Notes under the pieces: generated by a model | Told to the model about the DNA's origin: nothing | Databases searched by the model: none | The model's input: the letters and a program-made list of their open reading frames with translations, nothing else | Shown: positions 56,072-63,507 of the stretch, in pieces | How positions within the stretch are numbered: the first letter of the stretch is position 1 | Layout of the letters: every line of letters begins with the position of its first letter | Made by a program: the position numbers and the translations under genes | Source of the DNA: Nitrobacteraceae bacterium AZCC 1564 | GTDB taxonomy: Bacteria > Pseudomonadota > Alphaproteobacteria > Rhizobiales > Xanthobacteraceae | DNA length: 64,000 nt | Assembly (NCBI GenBank): GCA_036924835.1 | Contig: JBAGRR010000001.1 | Span: 806,001 to 870,000 of the forward strand | Direction of reading: 5' to 3'

Positions 56072-56192
56072 GACGGTCTCCGTTCGTCGGGACCGCCTGG
56101 AGCATTGACAATGAGTCCCCAGGTGCGGTCCACTACGCCCGCATTCGCGCGGGCCGTGCGGAAAACCGCTGTCTTTCCAGGGCATCAAAACT

Positions 56193-56212
56193 TGGCTGGG
56201 GAACCTGGATTC
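56193..56212. repeat. Right attachment site inside tRNA-Gln
   Basis: Identical over 20 bp to 27048-27067. Integration at this site restores the tRNA 3' end, so the tRNA gene stays intact. Confidence 0.85.
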
Positions 56213-56266
56213 GAACCAAGATTAACGGAGTCAGAGTCCGCTGTTCTACCATTGAACTATTCCCCA
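56193..56266 (-). tRNA. tRNA-Gln (CTG anticodon)
   Basis: The minus strand folds as a full cloverleaf: acceptor TGGGGAA pairs with TTCCCCA, the D-loop contains TTCAATGGTAGAA, the anticodon loop CTCTGAC carries CTG for glutamine, and the T-arm is GGTTCGAATCC. CCA is encoded. The last 20 bp (56193-56212) are duplicated at 27048, which marks the integration site of the island. Confidence 0.92.
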
Positions 56267-56664
56267 ATCGATCGAGGGTCCCAAGGGAGCGGGCTTCAGC
56301 CCAAGCTCATCCGTTGACGGGAGCCGCAAATCAATCGTGGCGCAGGATATAAAGCGCGCGGGAGCCGCGGTCTACCCCCACTTTCCGTCGAAGCCATATT
56401 CTCGCGGATATGTCAGGACCCGACTACAAAGCGAGATTTCTTCGCAATTATACGTTCAAAAACAAATAGATACAAGAATTCTCGATCGACTAACCTGATC
56501 CCGGGGGAACAATGCCCATTCACCCGCCGCGCTTTTCCCTTGGACGCCCGCCCACCTCGCCCGCCTTCGATTCGATACGAGTTCCATGGGCCGTTTAACA
56601 ATTTGTGCAACAAGGGCCGTCATAGTCCTGAAAAATTAGACTTCCTGACAGGCAAATCTTACGC
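56267..56664. other. Intergenic region right of the tRNA
   Basis: About 400 bp at the island-chromosome junction. It should contain the promoter of the tRNA (minus strand) and of the HerA-like gene (plus strand). No gene is evident. Confidence 0.35.
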
Positions 56665-58425
56665 ATGTTGACCTCACCGCAGGCTGCCTCGCTTGGGCGC
56701 GTGATTTCGGTGCGCGGCTCGCAGGCCCGCGTTGGAATCCTCGCGACCAACCAACTATCGAGCAGCGCTCCCCGCGCGACCGTCGGCCAATTCTTCGGAA
56801 TTCGCACCTCAATCACGACAATCGTCGCGATCATCACCGAGGTGACGCGGGAAAACCTACCGACGACTGACAATTATGTTGCGGTTGCTTCTGTTGACCT
56901 GCTTGGCGAAATCGCAAGCGGACCGACCGGCCGGTTCCAGCGCGGTGTCACCTCCTATCCAACCATCGGCGACGCTGTTGATGTGCTCACCAATCACCAG
57001 CTCAGAACAGTCTACGCACCGTCGAAAGCAGAGCAGATCAGCATCGGCACGCTGCAGCAGGACCCCTCCGTCATTGCGCATGTCGATGTCGAAGAAATGC
57101 TGAGCAAACATTTCGCGATTCTAGGCTCGACGGGCGTCGGAAAATCCAGCGGCGTCTCGTTGCTGTTGAATGAGATTCTCCGCGTCCGCCCGCATCTGCG
57201 CGTGTTTCTGCTCGATGTGCACAACGAGTACGGCCGTTGCTTCGGCGACAAGGCGCTGGTCCTGAATCCCCGCAATCTCAAACTGCCGTTCTGGCTGTTC
57301 AATTTCGAGGAATTCGTCGATGTGATCTTTGGCGGACGCCCTGGCGTTCCTGAAGAGCTTGAAGTGCTTGTCGAGCTGATCCCGCTCGCAAAAGCAACCT
57401 ATACGCAGTACCAGAACTCCGATCGCCTTGGCCTCAAGCGGATCGATCCGAAAACTGTTGGCTTTACACCAGACACGCCCGTACCCTACCGGCTCGTCGA
57501 CCTGATCTCGCTCATCGACGAACGCATGGGCAAGCTGGAGAACCGATCTTCGCGCATCGTGTATCACAAGCTGATCTCACGGATCGAAGCCGTGAAGAAC
57601 GATCCGCGCTATGCGTTCATGTTCGAGAACGCGAACGTCGGCGGCGACACCATGGCTGAAGTCGTCAGCCTTCTGTTCCGTTTGCCTGCCAATGGCCGCT
57701 CGATGACCATTATGCAGCTCGCGGGCTTCCCTGCCGAGGTTGTGGACTCCGTGGTTTCCGTGCTTTGCCGCATGGCGTTCGATTTTGGATTGTGGAGCGA
57801 TGGTGCGTCACCGCTGCTGTTCGTATGCGAAGAGGCTCACCGTTATGCGTCTGCCGATCGCAGTGTCGGATTTGGACCGACGCGCAAAGCCGTGTCGCGC
57901 ATCGCCAAGGAAGGCCGTAAATACGGTGTTTATCTGGGCCTGATCACCCAGCGTCCCGCTGAACTCGACGCGACCATCATCTCCCAGTGCAACACGCTAT
58001 TTACAATGCGCTTGGCGAATGATCGCGACCAAGCGCTGCTGCGCTCCGCGGTCTCGGATGCTGCAGCAAACCTTTTGTCGTTTGTGCCGTCACTCGGCAC
58101 TCGCGAAGTGCTTGCGTTCGGCGAAGGCGTCGCGCTGCCCACACGCCTCCGTTTCAAGGAAGTGCCCGCACATCAATTGCCGCGTGGCGAAGCAACCATT
58201 GCAACCTCGCCTTCCGCCTACACCGGTCACGACATCAACTTCGTCAGCTCGGTGCTGGAACGCTGGCGCGGCGCGCAAACCCACCGCGAAGCTCCGAACG
58301 ATCCGGTCTTCGGCAGCGGGTTGGGCGATCGCCCGATTCCTCGCATGTCCGAAGCGCCCATGCTGCAACCATCCATGGGCCTCGATCCCGATCGGTTCTC
58401 GCTCCTGAAAAAGCCCTTGCGCTAA
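56665..58425 (+). CDS. HerA-like ATPase (DUF87 family)
   Basis: A 586-residue ATPase of the HerA/FtsK superfamily. An N-terminal HAS-barrel-like part (about residues 1-120) is followed by Walker A GSTGVGKSS near residue 153, LLDVHNEYGRCFG (Walker-like loop), Walker B LLFVCEEAHRYAS near residue 392, and LGLITQRPAELDATIISQCN (sensor region). HerA works with the nuclease NurA in DNA end resection in archaea; bacterial homologues occur in defence or repair. No nuclease gene is adjacent here, and it lies outside the island. Confidence 0.85.
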   Translation: MLTSPQAASLGRVISVRGSQARVGILATNQLSSSAPRATVGQFFGIRTSITTIVAIITEVTRENLPTTDNYVAVASVDLLGEIASGPTGRFQRGVTSYPTIGDAVDVLTNHQLRTVYAPSKAEQISIGTLQQDPSVIAHVDVEEMLSKHFAILGSTGVGKSSGVSLLLNEILRVRPHLRVFLLDVHNEYGRCFGDKALVLNPRNLKLPFWLFNFEEFVDVIFGGRPGVPEELEVLVELIPLAKATYTQYQNSDRLGLKRIDPKTVGFTPDTPVPYRLVDLISLIDERMGKLENRSSRIVYHKLISRIEAVKNDPRYAFMFENANVGGDTMAEVVSLLFRLPANGRSMTIMQLAGFPAEVVDSVVSVLCRMAFDFGLWSDGASPLLFVCEEAHRYASADRSVGFGPTRKAVSRIAKEGRKYGVYLGLITQRPAELDATIISQCNTLFTMRLANDRDQALLRSAVSDAAANLLSFVPSLGTREVLAFGEGVALPTRLRFKEVPAHQLPRGEATIATSPSAYTGHDINFVSSVLERWRGAQTHREAPNDPVFGSGLGDRPIPRMSEAPMLQPSMGLDPDRFSLLKKPLR

Positions 58426-58515
58426 CCTGATCTGCGTTCCGATTATTCGAGAGCTCCCGCTTGCACGGCGGGCGCCTTTGCCTATGCTCGCAACAGGCAG
58501 TTCTCACATCGGGCT

Positions 58516-59103
58516 ATGCATATGTCTCAACGTCCCATCAGCCGCTTTCCCGTCCCTGCATTGGACTCATTGCCAGACGACATCCGGACTCGGATTCTGG
58601 CAGTCCAGGAAAAATCCGGATTCGTTCCGAACGTATTCCTCGCGCTGGCCTATAGGCCGGACGAGTTTCGCGCGTTTTTTGCCTACAACGACGCGCTGAT
58701 GGAAAAAGATGGCGGATTGAGCAAGGCCGAGCGCGAGATGATCGTGGTCGCGACCAGCGCCGCCAATCAATGCCACTACTGCGTCGTTTCGCACGGCGCA
58801 GTGCTGCGCATCCGTGCCAAGAATCCGCTGATCGCGGACCAGATTGCCAACAATTACCGCAAGGCGGATATCACGCCGCGTGAGCGCGCGATGCTCGATT
58901 TCGCCGTCAAGGTTTGCCTGGAATCGCAGACAACCTCGGCCGAGGATTTCAAGACGCTGCACGCACACGGCTTCAGCGATGACGACATCTGGGATATTGC
59001 AGCGATTGCCGCGTTCTTCGCACTTTCAAATCGGATGGCCAGCGTCACGGACATGCGGCCCAACGATGAATTCTATATGATGGGCCGTGTCCCGAAGGCC
59101 TAA
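58516..59103 (+). CDS. Peroxidase-related AhpD-like protein (CMD family)
   Basis: A 195-residue protein with the redox motif NQCHYCVVSHG (Cys86, Cys89, His93), the catalytic arrangement of AhpD-type alkyl hydroperoxide reductases. It has the longer uncharacterised peroxidase-related layout, with PVPALDSLPDDIRTRI at the start and AIAAFFALSNRMASVTDMRP near the end. Likely removes peroxides in the cytoplasm. It is followed after 17 bp by an MgtC-like gene on the same strand. Confidence 0.85.
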   Translation: MHMSQRPISRFPVPALDSLPDDIRTRILAVQEKSGFVPNVFLALAYRPDEFRAFFAYNDALMEKDGGLSKAEREMIVVATSAANQCHYCVVSHGAVLRIRAKNPLIADQIANNYRKADITPRERAMLDFAVKVCLESQTTSAEDFKTLHAHGFSDDDIWDIAAIAAFFALSNRMASVTDMRPNDEFYMMGRVPKA

Positions 59104-59120
59104 AGGGAAAGGCGTTTCGA

Positions 59121-59591
59121 TTGCTCGAGTGGTCTGACATCGTCCTGCGGCTGGGCGTGGCGACGCTCGCATCCGGCGCCATCGGCCTAAACCGAGATCT
59201 GCACGACAAGCCGATCGGGTTGCGCACACTCGGTCTGGTCGGCCTAGCAACTGCGCTTGCTGTCATGCTTGCCAGTCCTGCAGCTATCGAAGCCGGACGG
59301 TTGTCCGACGCCACAAGCCGCGTCATTCAGGGAATTCTCACCGGCATTGGCTTTCTCGGCGCGGGTGTGATCGTCCATGCCGAGCAGCACAAGGTGAAAG
59401 GCCTTACAAGCGCGGCTTGCGTCTGGTTTACCGCATGCATCGGCATGGTGTGCGGTTTGGGACACTGGCGGCTCGTTGCCGTGGGTCTCGGCATCGCGCT
59501 TTTGCTGCTCGTCCTCGGCGGACCGCTAGAGCGCGTGATCCATCGCCTTTTCACCGGCCGGAATACCAGCGACCTGCCACCAGCCCCTTAG
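59121..59591 (+). CDS. MgtC/SapB-family membrane protein
   Basis: A 156-residue inner-membrane protein with four or five hydrophobic segments. The MgtC signature is seen in IGLNRDLHDKPIGLRTLGLVG and GILTGIGFLGAGVIV, followed by GLTSAACVWFTACIGMVCGLG. The start is a TTG at 59121 after GAAAGG. MgtC proteins act in growth at low magnesium and acid tolerance. It lacks the C-terminal soluble ACT-like domain of long MgtC, so it belongs to the short SapB-like branch. Two palindromic repeats follow. Confidence 0.85.
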   Translation: MLEWSDIVLRLGVATLASGAIGLNRDLHDKPIGLRTLGLVGLATALAVMLASPAAIEAGRLSDATSRVIQGILTGIGFLGAGVIVHAEQHKVKGLTSAACVWFTACIGMVCGLGHWRLVAVGLGIALLLLVLGGPLERVIHRLFTGRNTSDLPPAP

Positions 59592-59615
59592 AGCGTTTTC
59601 GAGCGAAGTGGCTAC

Positions 59616-59691
59616 CTAGTGGTCCGATTTGAACGTTCGCATCCCGTCTCAGCAAGCACTGTTGCGAACGTTCAAATCAAAGGACCACTAG
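59616..59691. repeat. Palindromic repeat, copy 5
   Basis: A 76-bp inverted repeat bounded by CTAGTGGTCC and GGACCACTAG, inner arms ATTTGAACGTTCGC and GCGAACGTTCAAAT. Confidence 0.85.
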
Positions 59692-59705
59692 CAAATCTAT
59701 AATTT

Positions 59706-59781
59706 GAGTGGAACTTTAGGATTTAACGTTCGCATTACAACCTCGCGGCAAGCAGGGGCGAACGTCAAATCCGCTCCACTC
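59706..59781. repeat. Palindromic repeat, copy 6
   Basis: A 76-bp inverted repeat bounded by GAGTGG and CCACTC, inner arms GGATTTAACGTTCGC and GCGAACGTCAAATCC, related to copies 1 and 8. The outer CTAG is degenerate here. Confidence 0.8.
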
Positions 59782-59854
59782 ATTCGCTTGAAGGAAACGC
59801 GTTAAAACAAGAATTGAGAGCTTCGGTTCTGATTCAATCAGACCCAAGTATGCC

Positions 59855-60478
59855 CTAGTCGTCTGATGCAGGACCGCACCAGCCAGGCAGATAGATCGCG
59901 TCTTTACTTTTTCCCAACGCCAGCGCCTGCTCGATGGCCTTTTCAAAATCGGCCTCCACGGATTTACGCGACATCCGCCGGCGCAGAAAATCCGCCCAAA
60001 GAAACTCGCTGAATGGTGTGGTATCCTTGGCAAAGCCTCCGGCACGCCGCAATTCGCCGGCCAAGCTCCGGAATGGATCGTCTTTCAAACCGGTGATGTT
60101 TTTCGGCAGATCAACATAGTGCCGACGTTCACCTTTGACGTCGTAAGGGTACACCCAACGATGGTTGTCGAGCACCACCCAGAACGACTTCTTGTCCACC
60201 ATGGTGAGATCGGCCACCACAGATACCAGAACGTCTTTCTCGCCTTCTTCGTGAAGCGCGCGTGCCAAGTGATGATGGTCAATGACGTAATTGCGCTTAT
60301 CCGGGCCAACCACGACCGGAATCATGTGCCTGCCGAGCAGCTCGGCGCGCTTCTTATCGCTGTGCGTGCGCCACCGTTTGCGCTTCTCGTCAACCTCCCT
60401 CATGCCGACGGTCATCTGCGTGGGGCGCAGCGAGAGGATTGAAACTGGCTCCAGAACCGGCTCGCGTTTGTTGGCCAT
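59855..60478 (-). CDS. ParB-like protein (ParBc_2 family)
   Basis: A 207-residue protein with a ParB-like nuclease/CTPase fold of the ParBc_2 type: SILSLRPTQMTVGMREVDEK, then RNYVIDHHHLARALHEEG, where YVIDHHH is the family active-site box. The ATG at 60478 (MANKREPV) is preferred over the longer frame from 60547. No parA or parS-like sites are next to it, so a role in chromosome partition is unlikely. It is flanked by palindromic repeats on both sides. Function is unknown; the family occurs widely in Bradyrhizobium relatives. Confidence 0.75.
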   Translation of the reverse strand: MANKREPVLEPVSILSLRPTQMTVGMREVDEKRKRWRTHSDKKRAELLGRHMIPVVVGPDKRNYVIDHHHLARALHEEGEKDVLVSVVADLTMVDKKSFWVVLDNHRWVYPYDVKGERRHYVDLPKNITGLKDDPFRSLAGELRRAGGFAKDTTPFSEFLWADFLRRRMSRKSVEADFEKAIEQALALGKSKDAIYLPGWCGPASDD

Positions 60479-60571
60479 TGGCTTCGACAACCTCCGATGG
60501 GTAAGAGGCTCAAATGTATCTGAAAATGTGATCTGGCTGGACATCACGATCGAGGCATGATGCAGTGCAAA

Positions 60572-60694
60572 CTAGTGTGCTGGCTCAGAAGCTCGCGTCA
60601 TCTTTCCCGCGGGTCGTTCCAGTGAACTTCTGAACCTAAAGTTCGCTATGGATCGCGCTGCGCGATGAGGCGAACTTTGGATTCGGGACACTAG
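60572..60694. repeat. Composite palindromic repeat, copy 7 (two fused hairpins)
   Basis: A 123-bp region bounded by CTAGTGTG and CACTAG. It contains a first hairpin (CAGAAGCTCGCG against GTGAACTTCTG) and a second (CTAAAGTTCGC against GCGAACTTTGG), so it looks like two copies joined or one that expanded. Confidence 0.7.
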
Positions 60695-60838
60695 CCCGGG
60701 CCTCATCCACGACGCTGGCTTCGCGGAGTGACGACAATCGGTTCCATCTATCCTTTAAGGCATCACAGGAATACCTTCTTTTTCCAAGACACCTTGAATC
60801 GACGTGCTAAAAATATTGGTAGTTTGGATTTACGACTC

Positions 60839-61207
60839 ATGACTATCCAGCGACCAGCGACGACGGACGGTGAACATCGCGTAGTGAAATTTCGCCCGCG
60901 GACTTTGGCGCGACCGCCAGCATCCGTTGCCAACGAGAACACCAATAACGTCGCCCAGGTTAAGAGCGGCAAAGTTGCGCGTGATCTGTCGCAATACGAA
61001 CGTGGGCGTGAAAGCCCTGAAGAATATCGCCATAGGATGATTGCCAACGTTGCCGCGATCGTCTTCACGGCGGCGCTAACAGGCATCGGAATTTGGCTGG
61101 CGATGACCCTCGCCGATCTTCGCAATACGCAGGATTGCGTTCTGATGGGTCGGCGGGATTGCGCTCACATTTCTGCTCGGGCCGTCCATCTGGCACGGTT
61201 CAACTAG
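60839..61207 (+). CDS. Small single-membrane-segment protein
   Basis: A 122-residue protein with one clear transmembrane segment (NVAAIVFTAALTGIGIWLAM, about residues 75-95) and a mostly charged N-terminus (RHMIAN-type Arg/Glu region, YERGRESPEEYRHRMI). The ATG at 60839 is chosen because the earlier residues look unlike the rest. I do not recognise a family, but similar small membrane proteins occur in Bradyrhizobium relatives. It lies just upstream of the acpXL cluster on the same strand. Confidence 0.6.
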   Translation: MTIQRPATTDGEHRVVKFRPRTLARPPASVANENTNNVAQVKSGKVARDLSQYERGRESPEEYRHRMIANVAAIVFTAALTGIGIWLAMTLADLRNTQDCVLMGRRDCAHISARAVHLARFN

Positions 61208-61370
61208 TCCCCCGGCAGGAGAGCCACACGGCTCCCTGCGCCATTGAACTCAGCCCGCTGCTCCGATATACGGGAATCCAACTCGTCCTTTCGGAGGCTG
61301 CAATAGCCTTCCCTGTTCCTGCTCCGCGCCAAGAATGGGCAATTTACCCTGAAATATCAAAGGTTTATAG

Positions 61371-61652
61371 ATGTCGACTACATTCGACCAGGTCGCCACG
61401 ATCATTGCGGAAACATGCGACATTCCCCGCGACACGATCACCCCTGAGAGCCATGCAATCGACGATCTGGGCATCGACAGCCTGGATTTCCTCGACATTG
61501 CGTTCGCGATCGACAAGGCATTCGGCATCAAGTTGCCGCTTGAAAAGTGGACCCAGGAGGTCAATGACGGCAAGGCGACCACAGAGCAGTACTTTGTTCT
61601 GAAGAATCTTAGCGCCCGCATCGACGAACTGGTCGCTGCCAAGGGCGCCTGA
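61371..61652 (+). CDS. acpXL: Very-long-chain acyl carrier protein AcpXL
   Basis: A 93-residue acyl carrier protein. The phosphopantetheine attachment site is Ser37 in [15 protein letters not shown]. The length and the sequence [21 protein letters not shown] match AcpXL, which carries the C28 hydroxy fatty acid added to lipid A in Rhizobiales, rather than the housekeeping AcpP. It is followed 11 bp later by fabZ and then by two ketosynthase genes, the standard acpXL cluster order. Confidence 0.9.
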   Translation: MSTTFDQVATIIAETCDIPRDTITPESHAIDDLGIDSLDFLDIAFAIDKAFGIKLPLEKWTQEVNDGKATTEQYFVLKNLSARIDELVAAKGA

Positions 61653-61663
61653 CGCGCCCAGCC

Positions 61664-62137
61664 ATGCACCTCGAATATTTTAAACTGATCGACCGGATCG
61701 CCGACCTCAACGTCGGCGAACGAACCATTACGGTTGAAGCACAAGTCCCGACGACCAACACGATCTTTGAGGGGCACTTCCCCGGCTATCCGCTGATGCC
61801 GGGCGTTCTGCTGATCGAGTCGATGGCGCAGACGTCGGGCTGGCTTCTGATCGCTCTTTTGAAATTCGAGCGCATGCCATTTCTCGCCAGCGTCAAAGAA
61901 GCCAAGATGCGGGACTTCGTGAAGCCGGGCGAGCTCCTGACCATTGACGCCAGCCTCTCCCACGATGGGTCGGGCTTTGCGATCACGGAGGCAAAGGTCC
62001 GCGTCAACGGCAAGCTGAAATGCAACGCCACGCTGACCTTCCGCCACACACCGTTTCCGAACGCAGAACTGCGTGGACACATGGAAGCCATGGCGAAGCA
62101 GATCGGCTTTCCCGAACAGGCAATGACTCATGACTGA
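61664..62137 (+). CDS. fabZ: FabZ-like 3-hydroxyacyl-ACP dehydratase (acpXL cluster)
   Basis: A 157-residue hot-dog fold dehydratase. Catalytic His38 lies in FEGHFPGYPLMPG and the Glu52 in LLIESMAQTSG, both conserved in FabZ. It dehydrates 3-hydroxyacyl chains on AcpXL during elongation to very long chains. Its stop overlaps the ketosynthase start by 8 bp (62130-62137), so the two are translated together. Dedicated FabZ copies are typical of acpXL clusters. Confidence 0.88.
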   Translation: MHLEYFKLIDRIADLNVGERTITVEAQVPTTNTIFEGHFPGYPLMPGVLLIESMAQTSGWLLIALLKFERMPFLASVKEAKMRDFVKPGELLTIDASLSHDGSGFAITEAKVRVNGKLKCNATLTFRHTPFPNAELRGHMEAMAKQIGFPEQAMTHD

Positions 62138-63329
62138 AGCGCCCACATCGAACGGCGGGTCGCGTGAGACCTGGATCACCGGCATCGGCCTTGCAACTTC
62201 GCTTGGCGAAGGTCTGGACGCGCATTGGGATGCGCTAAACAAAAAACAGATTAATGCGGACGTGACCTCATTCGCGCCGTACATCGTTCACCCGATGGTG
62301 AAGGTCAGCTTTGACTCGCAGATCCCTAAGAAAGGTGATCAGCGCCAGATGGAAGCCTGGCAGCGCATCGGCACCTACGCTGCGGGGCTCGCGCTCGACT
62401 CGGCCGGCATCAAAGGCAACACCGAGATTCTATCCCGGACGGACATGATCGTTGCTGCCGGCGGCGGCGAACGCGATCTGGCCGTGGATTCTGCGATCCT
62501 CAACGCCCAGGCTCAGGGCAACGACTCACCGGGTTCGTTGAACGAGCGCCTGATGAACGATTTGCGCCCGACGCTGTTTCTGGCGCAGCTTTCCAATCTG
62601 CTCGCAGGCAACATCGCGATCGTGCACGGGGTGACCGGATCATCCCGCACGTTCATGGGCGAAGAAGCCGCGGGCGTGGACGCGGTACGCATCGCGCTGG
62701 CACGTATTGCTGCCGGACAGAGCGATATCGCACTCGTAGGCGCGGCACAGAACGGTGAGCGCAAAGATCTGCTGATGCTCTATGAGTTTGCAGACTACAA
62801 TATGAAGGACAAGTTTGCCGGAGTATGGGAGCGCGAGGGCGGCTTCGCACTTGGCTCCGGTGGTGCCTTCCTGGTCCTTGAATCCAAAGAACATGCGCAG
62901 GCGCGCGGCGCAAAGCCGTACGCGAAACTGTCGAACGTGGTCGCCGACTACGCGCGGCGCAAGAACGCAGGCGATGTCACCACGACGCTTGATCGCCTGT
63001 GGTCAAAGGTTGGCCAGGTTGGAAGTAACGGCGCAATTATCACCGGTGCCACAGGCGCCGCTTCGGTGACAGCCGAAGAGCGAGCATTCCTGACCAGGCA
63101 TCAGGAGATTCCCGCACGCGCAACGGGCACCTCTTTCGGCCATATCATGGAAGCCCAATTCCCTCTAGGAATAGCGCTTGCCGCGCTGTCAATCTCGCGT
63201 GGGGCGCTGTTTCCCGCGAACGATGGCAGCGGTGTAGAGATTGAAATGACGAAGGCGCCTTCCCAGATTGTGGTGATCGGGGCTGGCCACTGGCGCGGCG
63301 AAGGCATGGCGCTAGTGGAGCGGATTTGA
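62130..63329 (+). CDS. Beta-ketoacyl-ACP synthase homologue lacking catalytic residues (acpXL cluster)
   Basis: A 399-residue ketosynthase-fold protein of the FabF type. In FabF the active Cys is in a TACATG-like box; here it reads FMGEEAAG (residues 175-182), with Glu replacing Cys, and the whole protein has no cysteine. The first catalytic His (AHGTST in FabF) is replaced by ITGATGAA (304-311), and the Lys before the second His is lost, while GH at 337-338 is kept. It therefore cannot be a normal condensing enzyme and resembles chain-length factors of type II polyketide synthases. Its last residues and stop codon lie within a palindromic repeat. Confidence 0.85.
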   Translation: MTEAPTSNGGSRETWITGIGLATSLGEGLDAHWDALNKKQINADVTSFAPYIVHPMVKVSFDSQIPKKGDQRQMEAWQRIGTYAAGLALDSAGIKGNTEILSRTDMIVAAGGGERDLAVDSAILNAQAQGNDSPGSLNERLMNDLRPTLFLAQLSNLLAGNIAIVHGVTGSSRTFMGEEAAGVDAVRIALARIAAGQSDIALVGAAQNGERKDLLMLYEFADYNMKDKFAGVWEREGGFALGSGGAFLVLESKEHAQARGAKPYAKLSNVVADYARRKNAGDVTTTLDRLWSKVGQVGSNGAIITGATGAASVTAEERAFLTRHQEIPARATGTSFGHIMEAQFPLGIALAALSISRGALFPANDGSGVEIEMTKAPSQIVVIGAGHWRGEGMALVERI

Positions 63330-63390
63330 CATTCGCTCCCCGTTGCGCAGCGGGTTCGTTCGGCGAATGTCAAATCCAAAGCTCCACTAG
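63313..63390. repeat. Palindromic repeat, copy 8 (overlaps ketosynthase stop)
   Basis: A 78-bp inverted repeat bounded by CTAGTGGAGC and GCTCCACTAG, inner arms GGATTTGACATTCGC and GCGAATGTCAAATCC. The preceding gene ends within it: codons from 63311 to 63329 read ALVERI and then TGA. Confidence 0.85.
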
Positions 63391-63403
63391 CAGCTTATAT
63401 TTG

Positions 63404-63479
63404 CTAGTGGTTCTTTGATTCTAACATTTGCAAAGATATTCGCCGAGATGGGATGCAAATGTTAGAATCGAACCACTAG
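63404..63479. repeat. Palindromic repeat, copy 9
   Basis: A 76-bp inverted repeat bounded by CTAGTGGTTC and GAACCACTAG, inner arms GATTCTAACATTTGC and GCAAATGTTAGAATC, close to copy 4. It lies 28 bp before the next ketosynthase start. Confidence 0.85.
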
Positions 63480-63507
63480 TTGAGGCTGTATAAACTGCGG
63501 GGACACC

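Larger units (their letters stand above)
27048..56212. mobile_element. Integrative mobilizable element in tRNA-Gln(CTG), about 29.1 kb
   Basis: Bounded by a 20-bp direct repeat, one copy within the 3' end of an intact tRNA-Gln. A tyrosine recombinase gene lies 106 bp inside the left repeat, and a relaxase, MobC and KfrA-like gene lie near the right repeat. No type IV secretion genes are seen, so it is mobilizable rather than self-conjugating. Cargo: DISARM-like operon, AbiE-like toxin-antitoxin, nuclease-like genes, peptidase, secreted pore-former-like module, IS3 remnant and several decayed genes. Boundaries are directly visible; mobility is inferred. Confidence 0.82.
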
